From assembly GCF_030816075.1 (NCBI RefSeq), contig NZ_JAUSXO010000001.1, forward strand, positions 434,001 to 498,000: DNA of 64,000 nucleotides, read 5' to 3'. Positions 8,520 through 17,072 of this stretch are shown one piece after another (position 1 is the first letter of the stretch; every line of letters begins with the position of its first letter). Both the position numbers and the translations under genes were made by a program. Source of the DNA: Arthrobacter agilis (lineage in GTDB: Bacteria; Actinomycetota; Actinomycetes; Actinomycetales; Micrococcaceae). Below the pieces are notes generated by a model. It had not been told where the DNA came from. It saw nothing but the letters and a program-made list of their open reading frames with translations, and did no database searches.

Positions 8520-8767
8520 CGTCCGCAGGGCCCGTCCTCCCTCGTCCTGAGGCGCGGTGCATAACGAAACCCGAACGATCACCGGCTCCGGGCGGGCCGT
8601 GTAGTGCTCCCCGTCACTTGGCCCTTAGGATGTTCGCATACGTGCTGCACCGACGGTGTCGCGGCGCCACGGTCTTCCAGTGACAACAGAGCCTCGGATC
8701 GCAACAGACCCGTGATGGACACTCACTGGTCCTCGTACCCGTGGCGCACTTTTCTCCTGGAGGCATT

Positions 8768-9880
8768 TTGAAGAACTCACTGCGCAAGTTTTCGCGCGGA
8801 ACCGGCCTGTCCGCCGCCGTTCTCGGCGTATCGGCCCTCGTCCTCTCCGGCTGCGGTGCGCCGCCGGCCGAGGATTCGTCCGGCGGCGGCGCCAGCGCCG
8901 AGGCGAACTCCGACTACCTCGGCTGCATCGTCTCCGACTCGGGCGGATTCGACGACCGCTCGTTCAACCAGTCCAGCTACGAGGGACTGAAGAAGGCGGA
9001 GACGGACCTGGGCATCAAGATCAACCAGGCCGAGTCGCAGGCCGAGACCGACTTCGGCCCCAACGTCGACCAGATGGTCCAGGCCGGCTGCAACCTGACC
9101 ATCACCGTGGGCTTCCTGCTCGCCGACACCACGAAGGCGGCCGCGGAGGCCAACGCCGACGCGCACTTCGCGATCATCGACGACAACTCGATCGACCTGC
9201 CGAACGTGAAGCCGATCATCTACGACACGGCACAGGCGGCCTTCCTGGCCGGCTACGCGGCCGCGGCCACGAGCGAGACCGGCAAGGTGGCCACCTACGG
9301 CGGCATCAACATCCCCACCGTCACCATCTTCATGGACGGCTTCGCCGCGGGCGTGGACTACTTCAACGAGGAGACGAGCGGCGACGTCCAGCTCCTCGGC
9401 TGGGACAAGGAGAGCCAGAACGGCACCTTCGTGGGCAACTTCGAGGACGCGGCCGCCGGCAAGACCAACACCCAGAACTTCATCAACGAGGGCGCCGACA
9501 TCATCATGCCCGTCGCCGGACCGGTGGGTGCCGGCACGCTCGACGCCGTCATCGAGGCGAACGGCGCCGGCAAGGACGTCAAAGCGATCTGGGTCGACTC
9601 CGACGGCTACGAGACCGCGGGCAAGGGCGAGGAATTCATCCTCACCTCGGTCATGAAGCTCATGGGCGACGCCGTCGAGGACGTCGTCAGCACCGACGTC
9701 GACGGCACGTTCGACAGCACCCCGTACGTGGGCACGCTGGAGAACGGTGGCGTGGCGCTCGCGCCGTTCCACGACCAGGAGGCCAACGTCCCCGCCGATC
9801 TGCAGACCAAGCTCGACGAGCTGAAGGACCAGATCGTCTCGGGCGACATCACGGTCGACTCGGCCGCCAGCCCCAAGTAG
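8768..9880 (+). CDS. BMP family nucleoside-binding lipoprotein of ABC transporter
   Basis: This 370-residue lipoprotein has a basic N-terminus, a hydrophobic stretch and the lipobox L26-S-G-C29, so it is anchored on the outer face of the membrane. The mature part is a Bmp/PnrA periplasmic-binding fold: an early D-R-S-F-N-Q segment, and a middle region rich in the family's alternating strands. Such proteins bind purine and pyrimidine nucleosides and hand them to the ATPase and permeases that follow. The start is a TTG at 8768 with G-G-A-G-G just upstream; a GTG at 8741 is in frame but has no ribosome site. A terminator-like hairpin separates it from the ATPase. Confidence 0.9.
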   Translation: MKNSLRKFSRGTGLSAAVLGVSALVLSGCGAPPAEDSSGGGASAEANSDYLGCIVSDSGGFDDRSFNQSSYEGLKKAETDLGIKINQAESQAETDFGPNVDQMVQAGCNLTITVGFLLADTTKAAAEANADAHFAIIDDNSIDLPNVKPIIYDTAQAAFLAGYAAAATSETGKVATYGGINIPTVTIFMDGFAAGVDYFNEETSGDVQLLGWDKESQNGTFVGNFEDAAAGKTNTQNFINEGADIIMPVAGPVGAGTLDAVIEANGAGKDVKAIWVDSDGYETAGKGEEFILTSVMKLMGDAVEDVVSTDVDGTFDSTPYVGTLENGGVALAPFHDQEANVPADLQTKLDELKDQIVSGDITVDSAASPK

Positions 9881-9891
9881 TACCAGCACGT

Positions 9892-9944
9892 CGCACACCG
9901 CCTTCCTCCCCGCGGGTCTCCCGCAGGGAGGAGGGCGGTTTGCG
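9892..9944 (+). terminator. Hairpin between binding protein and ABC ATPase
   Basis: A 13-bp stem (9898-9910 with 9926-9938, one G-U pair) is extended by a weaker flank out to 9892 and 9944. It probably lets only part of the transcript run on into the transporter genes, which keeps the binding protein more abundant. Confidence 0.75.
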
Positions 9945-9979
9945 TTCCCCCCGGGTGCGCGCACCGGAGCCGCACCCGG

Positions 9980-9985
9980 TATCCT
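9980..9985 (+). promoter_or_regulatory. Possible internal -10 box upstream of ABC ATPase
   Basis: TATCCT lies 62 bases before the GTG at 10048, after the hairpin. No clear -35 box is visible. It may give separate expression of the transporter genes. Confidence 0.3.
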
Positions 9986-10047
9986 TTCCGGTGACTTCCG
10001 CTCGATTCCGACAGGAAGACACCACAACAGAACAGGCTGGTTGAGTT

Positions 10048-11592
10048 GTGAAACTCGAACTGATCGGCATCACGAAGCGCTTCGGATCGCTCGTGGCCAA
10101 CGACTCCATCGACCTCGTCGTGGAACCCGGGCAGGTCCACAGCCTGCTCGGCGAGAACGGGGCCGGCAAGTCCACCCTCATGAACGTCCTGTACGGGCTC
10201 TACGACCCCACCGAGGGCGAGATCCGCGTCGACGACAAGCCGGTGACCTTCAAGGGTCCCGGGGACGCGATGGCCGCGGGGATCGGCATGGTGCACCAGC
10301 ACTTCATGCTCGTACCGGTCTTCACCGTCGCGGAGAACGTCGCCCTCGGCAACGAGTCCACGAAGGCCGGCGGCATGCTCAACCTCCAGGAGACGCGCAC
10401 GCGCATCCGGCAGATCTCCGACCAGTACGGGTTCGACGTCGATCCCGACGCCGTGGTCGAGGACCTCCCGGTGGGTGTGCAGCAGCGCGTCGAGATCATC
10501 AAGGCCCTCGTCCGCGACGCCGAGGTGCTGATCCTCGACGAGCCGACCGCCGTGCTGACCCCCAAGGAGACCGACGAACTGCTCGGCATCATGGTGCAGC
10601 TGAAGGCCGACGGCAAGTCGATCGTGTTCATCTCGCACAAGCTGCGCGAGGTCAAGGCGGTGTCCGACGTGATCACCGTCGTCCGCCGAGGCAAGGTGGT
10701 CGGCACCGCCGACCCGAGCGCTCCCACCACGGAGCTCGCGTCCCTCATGGTCGGGCGGTCCGTCAGCCTCACGCTCGACAAGCGGCCCGCGACCCCGGGC
10801 GAGGTGACCTTCCGGGTCCGCGACCTCACCGTCCAGGCCGCCAACGGCCAGCACGTCGTGGACGGGCTCAGCTTCGACGTCGCCGAGGGCGAGATCCTCG
10901 CGGTCGCCGGCGTGCAGGGCAACGGGCAGACAGAGCTCACCGAGGCGATCATGGGGCTGCAGGACCACGTCACGGGGTCCATCACGCTCGGCGGCACCGA
11001 ACTCGTGGGCCGCAGCGTCAAGGACATCATCCGTGCCGGCGTCGGGTTCGTCCCCGAGGACCGCAGCGTCGAGGGCCTCGTCGGCACGTTCTCCGTGGCC
11101 GAGAACCTCATCCTCAACCGGTACGACGACGCCCCCTTCGCGAAGGGCCTGTCCATGTCGCCCTCGGCCATCGAGAAGAACGCCGAGGAGAAGATCGCGG
11201 AATACGACGTCCGCACCCAGTCGGCGTCCGCCGCGGCCGGCACGCTGTCCGGCGGGAACCAGCAGAAGGTCGTCATGGCCCGCGAGTTCTCGCGGCCACT
11301 CAAACTGTTCATCGCCTCGCAGCCCACCCGCGGCGTCGACGTCGGCTCCATCGAGTTCCTGCACCGCCGGATCGTCGCGGAGCGTGACGGCGGCACGCCG
11401 GTGATCATCGTCTCCACGGAACTGGACGAGGTCCTGGAGCTCGCCGACCGCATCGCGGTGCTGTACCGCGGGCGGCTCATGGGGATCGTGCCCGGCACGG
11501 TCTCACGCGATGTCCTCGGCCTCATGATGGCCGGCATGCCCGCCGACGAGGCGTTGGCGCAGGCCCACGACGTTCAAGGAGGAAACCTGTGA
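10048..11592 (+). CDS. Nucleoside ABC transporter, double ATP-binding subunit
   Basis: This 514-residue protein has two fused ABC ATPase domains, the usual form for BMP-type nucleoside and ribose importers. Domain 1 has Walker A G35-E-N-G-A-G-K-S42 and Walker B L-I-L-D-E-P. Domain 2 has a degenerate Walker A (G-V-Q-G-N-G-Q-T) without the lysine, the signature S-G-G-N-Q-Q-K, and a Walker B region with S-Q-P-T-R-G-V-D in place of D-E-P. The asymmetry is normal for the family, where one site is catalytically weak. The GTG start at 10048 has no strong ribosome site. The stop overlaps the next start by 4 bases (GTGA). Confidence 0.92.
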   Translation: MKLELIGITKRFGSLVANDSIDLVVEPGQVHSLLGENGAGKSTLMNVLYGLYDPTEGEIRVDDKPVTFKGPGDAMAAGIGMVHQHFMLVPVFTVAENVALGNESTKAGGMLNLQETRTRIRQISDQYGFDVDPDAVVEDLPVGVQQRVEIIKALVRDAEVLILDEPTAVLTPKETDELLGIMVQLKADGKSIVFISHKLREVKAVSDVITVVRRGKVVGTADPSAPTTELASLMVGRSVSLTLDKRPATPGEVTFRVRDLTVQAANGQHVVDGLSFDVAEGEILAVAGVQGNGQTELTEAIMGLQDHVTGSITLGGTELVGRSVKDIIRAGVGFVPEDRSVEGLVGTFSVAENLILNRYDDAPFAKGLSMSPSAIEKNAEEKIAEYDVRTQSASAAAGTLSGGNQQKVVMAREFSRPLKLFIASQPTRGVDVGSIEFLHRRIVAERDGGTPVIIVSTELDEVLELADRIAVLYRGRLMGIVPGTVSRDVLGLMMAGMPADEALAQAHDVQGGNL

Positions 11593-12986
11593 CCCCGCAG
11601 GACGACAGGCCGGTAACCCCGGCAACCGACGACGGTGCTCCGCACACCCGCCGGGAGGCGAACGACACCGCCCGTCAGGACGAGGTGCGCCTCGAGAACG
11701 CCGTCGAGACGGCCGGCGGGGAACTGCCGCCACCGGCCGTTCCCGTGACCGCGGCCGGCCTCGGCGCCGGCCCCGCCCCGGAATCGACCCTCCTGCAGCG
11801 CATCATGACGGGGAACGCGCTCGTCGCCTTCCTGTCCGTGGTGCTCTCCCTGATCCTCGGCGGCCTGCTCATCGCGGTCACCGACCAGGAGGTGGCGCGG
11901 GCGTCGTCGTACTTCTTCAGCCGCCCCCAGGACACCCTGGCCGCCGCGTGGTCGGCCGCGTCCGGCGCGTACCTCGCACTGTTCCAGGGGTCGGTGCTGA
12001 ACCTCGAGGGCGAGTCCTTCACCCGGGTCATCTACCCCCTGACGCAGACCCTGACCGTGGCGACGCCGCTCATCTGCGCGGGCCTCGGCGTGGCCCTCGC
12101 CTTCCGGGCGGGCCTGTTCAACATCGGTGCCCAGGGGCAGATCCTCATCGGCGCGACGTTCGCCGGGTGGGTCGGCTTCACCCTGCACCTGCCCGTCGGC
12201 CTCCACCTGCTCCTCGTGATCCTCGCGGGCATGGTGGGCGGGGCCGTGTGGGCCGGACTCGTCGGACTCCTCAAGGCACGCACCGGCGCCCACGAGGTCA
12301 TCCTCACCATCATGTTCAACTACATCGCGACGAACCTGGTGCTCTACTTCCTGAGCACCCCGGCGTTCCAGCGGCCGGGGTCCACGAACCCCATCAGCCC
12401 CCAGCTCGACGCCTCCGCGCTGTACCCGCCGCTGCTCGGTCCGGCCTTCCGCCTGCACTGGGGCTTCGTCGTCGCCGTGCTCGCGACCGTCTTCGTGTGG
12501 TGGCTGCTGAACCGCTCCACGGTCGGCTTCGAGCTCCGGGCCGTCGGCGCCAATGCGAGCGCCGCCCGCACGGCCGGCGTCAACGTCAGCAAGGGCTACA
12601 TCCTCGCCATGGCCATCGCCGGAGCCCTCGCGGGCCTCGCCGGTGTGGCGCAGGTGTCGGGGACCGAGAAGGTCCTGACCTCGGGTGTCGCGGCGAGCTT
12701 CGGCTTCGACGCGATCACCGTCGCGCTCCTCGGCCGTTCCTCGCCGTGGGGCACCTTCGCCGCCGGCATCCTCTTCGGCGCGTTCCGTGCCGGGGGAGTG
12801 GCCATGCAGGCCTCGACCGGGACCAGCATCGACATCGTCCTCGTGGTGCAGTCGCTCATCGTCCTCTTCATCGCAGCGCCGCCGCTCGTCCGCGCGCTGT
12901 TCCGCCTCCCCGCACCCGGCGCGTCCCGCGCGGGCAGGGGCGGCTCCACGACCCGCACGCCAGCCTCGACCGGAGCAGCAGCATGA
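11589..12986 (+). CDS. Nucleoside ABC transporter permease 1
   Basis: This 465-residue membrane protein has roughly eight to ten hydrophobic helices after a hydrophilic, charged N-terminal tail of about 65 residues. It belongs to the BPD_transp_2 (branched-chain/ribose/BMP) permease family. The signature is visible in A-G-L-F-N-I-G-A-Q-G-Q and in the cytoplasmic loop with E-L-R-A-V-G-A-N, followed by a T-A-G-V-N segment. The GTG start follows an A-A-G-G-A-G-G ribosome site at the end of the ATPase gene, and translation is coupled at both ends. It forms the membrane channel with the next gene product. Confidence 0.9.
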   Translation: MTPQDDRPVTPATDDGAPHTRREANDTARQDEVRLENAVETAGGELPPPAVPVTAAGLGAGPAPESTLLQRIMTGNALVAFLSVVLSLILGGLLIAVTDQEVARASSYFFSRPQDTLAAAWSAASGAYLALFQGSVLNLEGESFTRVIYPLTQTLTVATPLICAGLGVALAFRAGLFNIGAQGQILIGATFAGWVGFTLHLPVGLHLLLVILAGMVGGAVWAGLVGLLKARTGAHEVILTIMFNYIATNLVLYFLSTPAFQRPGSTNPISPQLDASALYPPLLGPAFRLHWGFVVAVLATVFVWWLLNRSTVGFELRAVGANASAARTAGVNVSKGYILAMAIAGALAGLAGVAQVSGTEKVLTSGVAASFGFDAITVALLGRSSPWGTFAAGILFGAFRAGGVAMQASTGTSIDIVLVVQSLIVLFIAAPPLVRALFRLPAPGASRAGRGGSTTRTPASTGAAA

Positions 12987-14284
12987 GCACAGCAACCACG
13001 GCCCGCGACCAGAGCAACAGTCCCGCCCGCGGCACCGGCGACACCGGCGTGCGCAGCTGGAAGAACCCGATCATCCTGTCCGTCGTCGCCCTCTTCGCCC
13101 TGCTGGTCTTCGCCCTCGGCGCGCCGGGCAACGACGTCACGTTCCGGCTCTCGGAGGAGAACGACCCGATCGTCCTGCCCTCGATCGTCGTGTCCGCCCC
13201 CGTGATCGGCTGGATCGCGGCCCTCGCGATGCTCGCCCTCGCGGTCCTCGCGATCCTCCGCACCCGGTCCGCGCAGAAGACGCCCACCTGGGTGCCGGCC
13301 GTGTTCGCGGTGCTGTTCCTCATCGCGTTCCTCACCTGGGTGGTGGGCAGCGCCCGCACCCCGAACGTGGCCCTCTACGGGCTCCTCGCCGGGTCCGTGA
13401 CCCTCGCAGTGCCGCTGATCTTCGGCTCCCTCTCGGGTGTCCTCTGCGAGCGGTCCGGCGTCGTCAACATCGCCATCGAGGGGCAGCTCCTGTTCGGCGC
13501 CTTCGCGGCCGCCGTCGCGGCCTCCCTCTCCGGCAGCGCGTTCGTCGGCCTCCTCGCGGCGGCCGTCGCGGGTGTCCTCGTGTCGCTGGTCCTGGCCGTC
13601 TTCAGCATCCGGTACGTGGTCAACCAGGTGATCGTCGGCGTCGTGCTGAACGTGCTGGTCTCCGGGCTCACCGGGTTCCTGTTCTCCGCCGTCCTCAGCG
13701 AGGACGCGGAGCGGTGGAACTCGCCGCCGCGCCTTCCCGTGATCGAGATCCCGTTCCTTGCGGACATCCCCGTGATCGGCCCGATCCTGTTCCAGCAGAC
13801 CATCGTGGGCTACCTCATGTACATCGCGGTCGCCGTCGTCTACGTGGCCCTCTACCACTCCCGGTGGGGCCTGCGGACGCGCGCGGTCGGGGAGCACCCG
13901 AAGGCCGCCGACACCCTCGGCGTGAACGTCAACCGGATGCGGTTCATGAACGTGCTGCTCGCCGGCGTGGTCGCGGGCATCGGCGGGTCGTTCTTCACGC
14001 TCGTGGCCGTCTCCGGCTTCGGCCGCGACATGACGGCGGGCCAGGGCTACATCGCCCTCGCGGCCCTCATCTTCGGCCGCTGGAACCCGATCGGCGCGTT
14101 CTTCGCGGCCCTGCTGTTCGGTTTCGCGACCAATCTGTCCAACGTGCTGAGCCTGCTCGGCACACCCGTGCCGGACCAGTTCCTGCGCATGCTGCCCTAC
14201 GTGGTGACGGTCTTCGCCGTCGCCGGTCTCGTGGGCCGTTCGCGGGCGCCGGGAGCCAGCGGCATCCCCTACATCAAGGGTTAG
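12983..14284 (+). CDS. Nucleoside ABC transporter permease 2
   Basis: This 433-residue permease has eight or more hydrophobic helices. It carries the matching family motifs S-G-V-V-N-I-A-I-E-G-Q and R-A-V-G-E-H-P-K-A-A-D-T-L-G-V. In BMP systems the two permeases form a heterodimer, so a second copy is expected. The ATG at 12983 overlaps the previous stop (ATGA). An extra hydrophobic region near the N-terminus (residues 23-110) lengthens it compared with plain family members. Cytidine deaminase follows 11 bases later and is probably in the same mRNA. Confidence 0.9.
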   Translation: MSTATTARDQSNSPARGTGDTGVRSWKNPIILSVVALFALLVFALGAPGNDVTFRLSEENDPIVLPSIVVSAPVIGWIAALAMLALAVLAILRTRSAQKTPTWVPAVFAVLFLIAFLTWVVGSARTPNVALYGLLAGSVTLAVPLIFGSLSGVLCERSGVVNIAIEGQLLFGAFAAAVAASLSGSAFVGLLAAAVAGVLVSLVLAVFSIRYVVNQVIVGVVLNVLVSGLTGFLFSAVLSEDAERWNSPPRLPVIEIPFLADIPVIGPILFQQTIVGYLMYIAVAVVYVALYHSRWGLRTRAVGEHPKAADTLGVNVNRMRFMNVLLAGVVAGIGGSFFTLVAVSGFGRDMTAGQGYIALAALIFGRWNPIGAFFAALLFGFATNLSNVLSLLGTPVPDQFLRMLPYVVTVFAVAGLVGRSRAPGASGIPYIKG

Positions 14285-14295
14285 GAGCACCTGCC

Positions 14296-14706
14296 ATGAC
14301 CGACACAGACACCACCGGGACCGAGATCCCCTGGGCCACGCTCACCGCCACCGCGACGGAGGCGATGAAAAAGGCCTACGTCCCGTACTCGAAGTTCCCC
14401 GTGGGCGTGGCTGCCCTGCTCGAGGACGGCCGGATCATCTCCGGCTGCAACGTGGAGAACGCCTCCTACGGGCTCACGCTCTGCGCCGAGTGCACGCTGG
14501 TCAGCGCGATCGCCATGAGTGGCGGCGGCCGGATCAGGGCGTTCAGCTGCGTGGACGGCGAGGGCAACACGCTCATGCCGTGCGGCCGCTGCCGCCAGCT
14601 GCTGTACGAGTTCCGCGCACCCGACATGGTGCTCCTGACCGTCAGCGGCATCCGCACCATGGACGAGGTCCTGCCGGACGCCTTCGGGCCGCAGCACCTC
14701 GCCTGA
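14296..14706 (+). CDS. cdd: Cytidine deaminase
   Basis: This enzyme converts cytidine and deoxycytidine to uridine and deoxyuridine in pyrimidine salvage. The 136 residues fit the small homotetrameric form, in which zinc is held by three cysteines: C63 of C-A-E65 (E65 is the proton shuttle), and C96 and C99 of P-C-G-R-C. The substrate-binding N52-V-E-N55 segment is present. The gene sits directly behind the nucleoside importer, which supplies its substrate, and before thymidine phosphorylase. A strong hairpin follows. Confidence 0.96.
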   Translation: MTDTDTTGTEIPWATLTATATEAMKKAYVPYSKFPVGVAALLEDGRIISGCNVENASYGLTLCAECTLVSAIAMSGGGRIRAFSCVDGEGNTLMPCGRCRQLLYEFRAPDMVLLTVSGIRTMDEVLPDAFGPQHLA

Positions 14707-14712
14707 GAATAA

Positions 14713-14755
14713 GGACGGGAGGGGCGTGGCCGGACCGGCCGCGCCCCTCCCGTCC
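14713..14755 (+). terminator. Hairpin between cdd and deoA
   Basis: A perfect 14-bp stem (14713-14726 with 14742-14755) has a loop that can itself fold (GGCC pairs). It may end the transporter-cdd transcript or reduce readthrough into deoA. Confidence 0.75.
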
Positions 14756-14793
14756 TCCCCGACCATCACCCCGAACAACCCGAGGACATCCCC

Positions 14794-16080
14794 ATGACCG
14801 AAGCCTTCGACGCCGTCGACATCATCCGGACCAAACGCGACCGCGGTACCCTGACCCCCGAGCAGATCGACTGGACCATCGACGCGTACACCCGCGGGGT
14901 CATCGCCGACGAGCAGATGGCCGCCCTCAACATGGCGATCCTGCTCATCGGCATGGACCGCGCGGAGATCTCCCGCTGGACCGCCGCCATGATCGCCTCC
15001 GGCGAGCGCATGGACTTCTCCTCGCTCGGACGCCCGACGAGCGACAAGCACTCGACCGGCGGCGTGGGGGACAAGATCACCCTGCCCCTGGCCCCGCTCG
15101 TCGCCGTGTTCGGCGTCGCGGTACCCCAGCTCTCCGGGCGCGGCCTCGGCCACACGGGCGGCACCCTGGACAAGCTCGAGTCCATCCCGGGGTGGCAGGC
15201 GCACCTCAGCAACGAGGCCATGCTGCGCCAGCTCGCCGACGTCGGTGCCGTGATCTGCGCCGCCGGCACGGGACTCGCCCCCGCCGACAAGAAGCTCTAC
15301 GCCCTGCGCGACGTCACCGGCACCGTCGAGGCCATCCCGCTCATCGCGTCCTCGATCATGAGCAAGAAGATCGCCGAGGGCACCGGTTCGCTCGTCCTCG
15401 ACGTCAAGGTGGGCAGCGGCGCCTTCATGAAGGACGTGGCCCAGGCCCGCGAACTCGCCGAGACCATGGTGGCCCTCGGCAAGGACGCCGGCGTGAACAC
15501 GGTGGCGCTCCTGACCGACATGAGCACCCCGCTCGGCCTCACCGCCGGCAACGCCATCGAGGTCGAGGAGTCGGTCGAGGTCCTCGCCGGCGGCGGCCCG
15601 TCCGACGTCGTCGAACTCACCGTCCGCCTCGCCGAGGAGATGCTCGCCTGCGCGGGCGTGCGCGACGCCGACCCGGCCGCGGCGCTGAAGGACGGGCGTG
15701 CCATGGACGTCTGGAACAGGATGATCGAGGCGCAGGGCGGCGACCCCCGGGCGGCCCTGCCGGTCGCGAAGGAGTCCGAGGTGATCCTCGCCCCGGCCGA
15801 CGGCGTCCTCGTGGGCCTCGACGCGCTCTCGGTGGGTGTCGCCGCCTGGCGCCTCGGCGCCGGCCGCGCCCGCAAGGAGGACCAGGTGCAGGCGGGAGCC
15901 GGTGTGCGCCTCCACGCGAAGCCGGGCGCGCCGGTACGCGCCGGAGAGCCGCTCATGACGCTGCTCACCGACACCCCCGACAAGTTCGACCGCGCGCGGG
16001 AGGCCCTCGCCGACGCCGTCGTGATCGCTCCGGAGGGCTCCCGTCCCGCCCAGCAGCTCATCATCGACCGCATCGCCTAG
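14794..16080 (+). CDS. deoA: Thymidine (pyrimidine-nucleoside) phosphorylase
   Basis: The enzyme splits thymidine or uridine with phosphate to give the base and (deoxy)ribose-1-phosphate. The 428 residues contain the phosphate-binding K85-H-S-T-G-G-V-G-D-K94 signature and the S-G-R-G-L-G-H-T-G-G-T-L-D-K-L-E block typical of the family. S-K-K at about residue 190 and a C-terminal alpha/beta lobe are also present. The ATG follows a G-A-G-G-A ribosome site. With cytidine deaminase upstream and adenosine deaminase downstream it completes a nucleoside salvage block fed by the BMP importer. Confidence 0.95.
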   Translation: MTEAFDAVDIIRTKRDRGTLTPEQIDWTIDAYTRGVIADEQMAALNMAILLIGMDRAEISRWTAAMIASGERMDFSSLGRPTSDKHSTGGVGDKITLPLAPLVAVFGVAVPQLSGRGLGHTGGTLDKLESIPGWQAHLSNEAMLRQLADVGAVICAAGTGLAPADKKLYALRDVTGTVEAIPLIASSIMSKKIAEGTGSLVLDVKVGSGAFMKDVAQARELAETMVALGKDAGVNTVALLTDMSTPLGLTAGNAIEVEESVEVLAGGGPSDVVELTVRLAEEMLACAGVRDADPAAALKDGRAMDVWNRMIEAQGGDPRAALPVAKESEVILAPADGVLVGLDALSVGVAAWRLGAGRARKEDQVQAGAGVRLHAKPGAPVRAGEPLMTLLTDTPDKFDRAREALADAVVIAPEGSRPAQQLIIDRIA

Positions 16081-16112
16081 CGGTCCGCCTCAGGGTCTAC
16101 CCGTAGGGGCTC

Positions 16113-16151
16113 CGGCGGCCGGTCTCATCCCTGAGGGTGAGCCGGCCGCCG
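16113..16151 (+). terminator. Terminator after deoA
   Basis: A 10-bp GC stem (16113-16122 with 16142-16151) continues inward with a CTCA/TGAG and CCC/GGG stem. A second 7-bp hairpin with a GGAA tetraloop follows at 16158-16175. Between them and the DedA gene I see no other structure. Confidence 0.75.
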
Positions 16152-16328
16152 AAGCATGTCGCCCGGAAGGGCGACGACCCACAATGGTGACCACCGGTAG
16201 CGTCGGAGGCAGACGCGCGGCGACACACGGCGGTCCGGTCGGGACCACCCCCGGGCGTCCCGTCCCGCGCTCGTCCCCCGTATCCGATTCCGGCGGGCCG
16301 ACGCGGGACGACGAGCGGGAGGAACACG

Positions 16329-17048
16329 ATGGACGCGATCACCAGCGCACTCGGCGGCATCAGCGACTTCGTGCTCGCGACCGCCGAGCAGCCATGGGTG
16401 TACCTCCTCGTCCTCGTGTGCTGCATCGTGGACGGCTTCTTCCCGCCGTTCCCCAGCGAGTCCGTCGTCGTGGGCCTGGCCTCGCTCGTCATCACCCAGG
16501 GTGTGCCCAACCCGTGGCTGCTCATCCTCGTCGGGGCGCTCGGGGCGTTCCTCGGCGACAACATCGCGTACCTCCTCGGCAGGGCGATCGGCACCACGCG
16601 CTTCCGCTGGATGCGCCGGCCGCGGATGCAGCGCTCCTTCACCTGGGCGGGCAGGGAACTCGCGAAACGCGCCGCCTCGCTGGTCCTGGTGGCGCGCTTC
16701 ATCCCGATCGGCCGGGTGGCCGTGAACCTCACCGCCGGCGCCACGGGCTACTCGCACCGGCGCTTCGTCGCCCTCACGGCGCTGTCCGGGGTGGTCTGGG
16801 CGGGGTACTCCGTGGGGATCGGTGCCCTCGCCGGGACCTGGTTCCAGCACAACCACCTGCTCGGCATCGCGGTGGCCATCGCGATCGCGGTCGTCATCGG
16901 GTTCGTCGTGGACCGCGTGATCGCCCTCGTCCGGGGCTCCACCCCGCTGCAGACCACCCTCGACGGACCGCTCGCCCAGCCCGCCGACCACCCCTCCGGC
17001 AGCGCCGTGCACGTGCCGGAGCCGTCCCGCGAGACCAGCCCGCCCTGA
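16329..17048 (+). CDS. DedA family membrane protein (VTT domain)
   Basis: This 239-residue integral membrane protein has about five helices. DedA family hallmarks are visible: the early F-P-P-F-P-S-E-S segment (residues 36-43), then G-D-N-I-A-Y-L-L-G-R, and the V-A-R-F-I-P-I-G-R-V-A-V-N block (residues 122-134). DedA proteins are proposed lipid scramblases or transporters, some for undecaprenyl phosphate or phosphatidylethanolamine, and they matter for envelope homeostasis. The ATG has a G-G-G-A-G-G-A site just upstream. It interrupts an otherwise nucleoside-related block and is probably unrelated to it. Confidence 0.88.
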   Translation: MDAITSALGGISDFVLATAEQPWVYLLVLVCCIVDGFFPPFPSESVVVGLASLVITQGVPNPWLLILVGALGAFLGDNIAYLLGRAIGTTRFRWMRRPRMQRSFTWAGRELAKRAASLVLVARFIPIGRVAVNLTAGATGYSHRRFVALTALSGVVWAGYSVGIGALAGTWFQHNHLLGIAVAIAIAVVIGFVVDRVIALVRGSTPLQTTLDGPLAQPADHPSGSAVHVPEPSRETSPP

Positions 17049-17059
17049 GGCTGATCGCG

Positions 17060-17065
17060 TAGGCT
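17060..17065 (+). promoter_or_regulatory. -10 box for leaderless add mRNA
   Basis: TAGGCT is followed by 7 bases and then the GTG at 17073. Confidence 0.55.
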
Positions 17066-17072
17066 TGGCAGC

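Noticed and set aside
11948-14284. 778-codon plus-strand frame covering both permeases
   Set aside because: Only its last 433 codons, from the ATG at 12983, encode a protein. The first part is an out-of-frame reading of permease 1 full of R/P/G.
16158-16175. Hairpin with GGAA tetraloop as a riboswitch or small RNA
   Set aside because: A single 7-bp hairpin directly behind a terminator shows no conserved riboswitch core that I can recognise.
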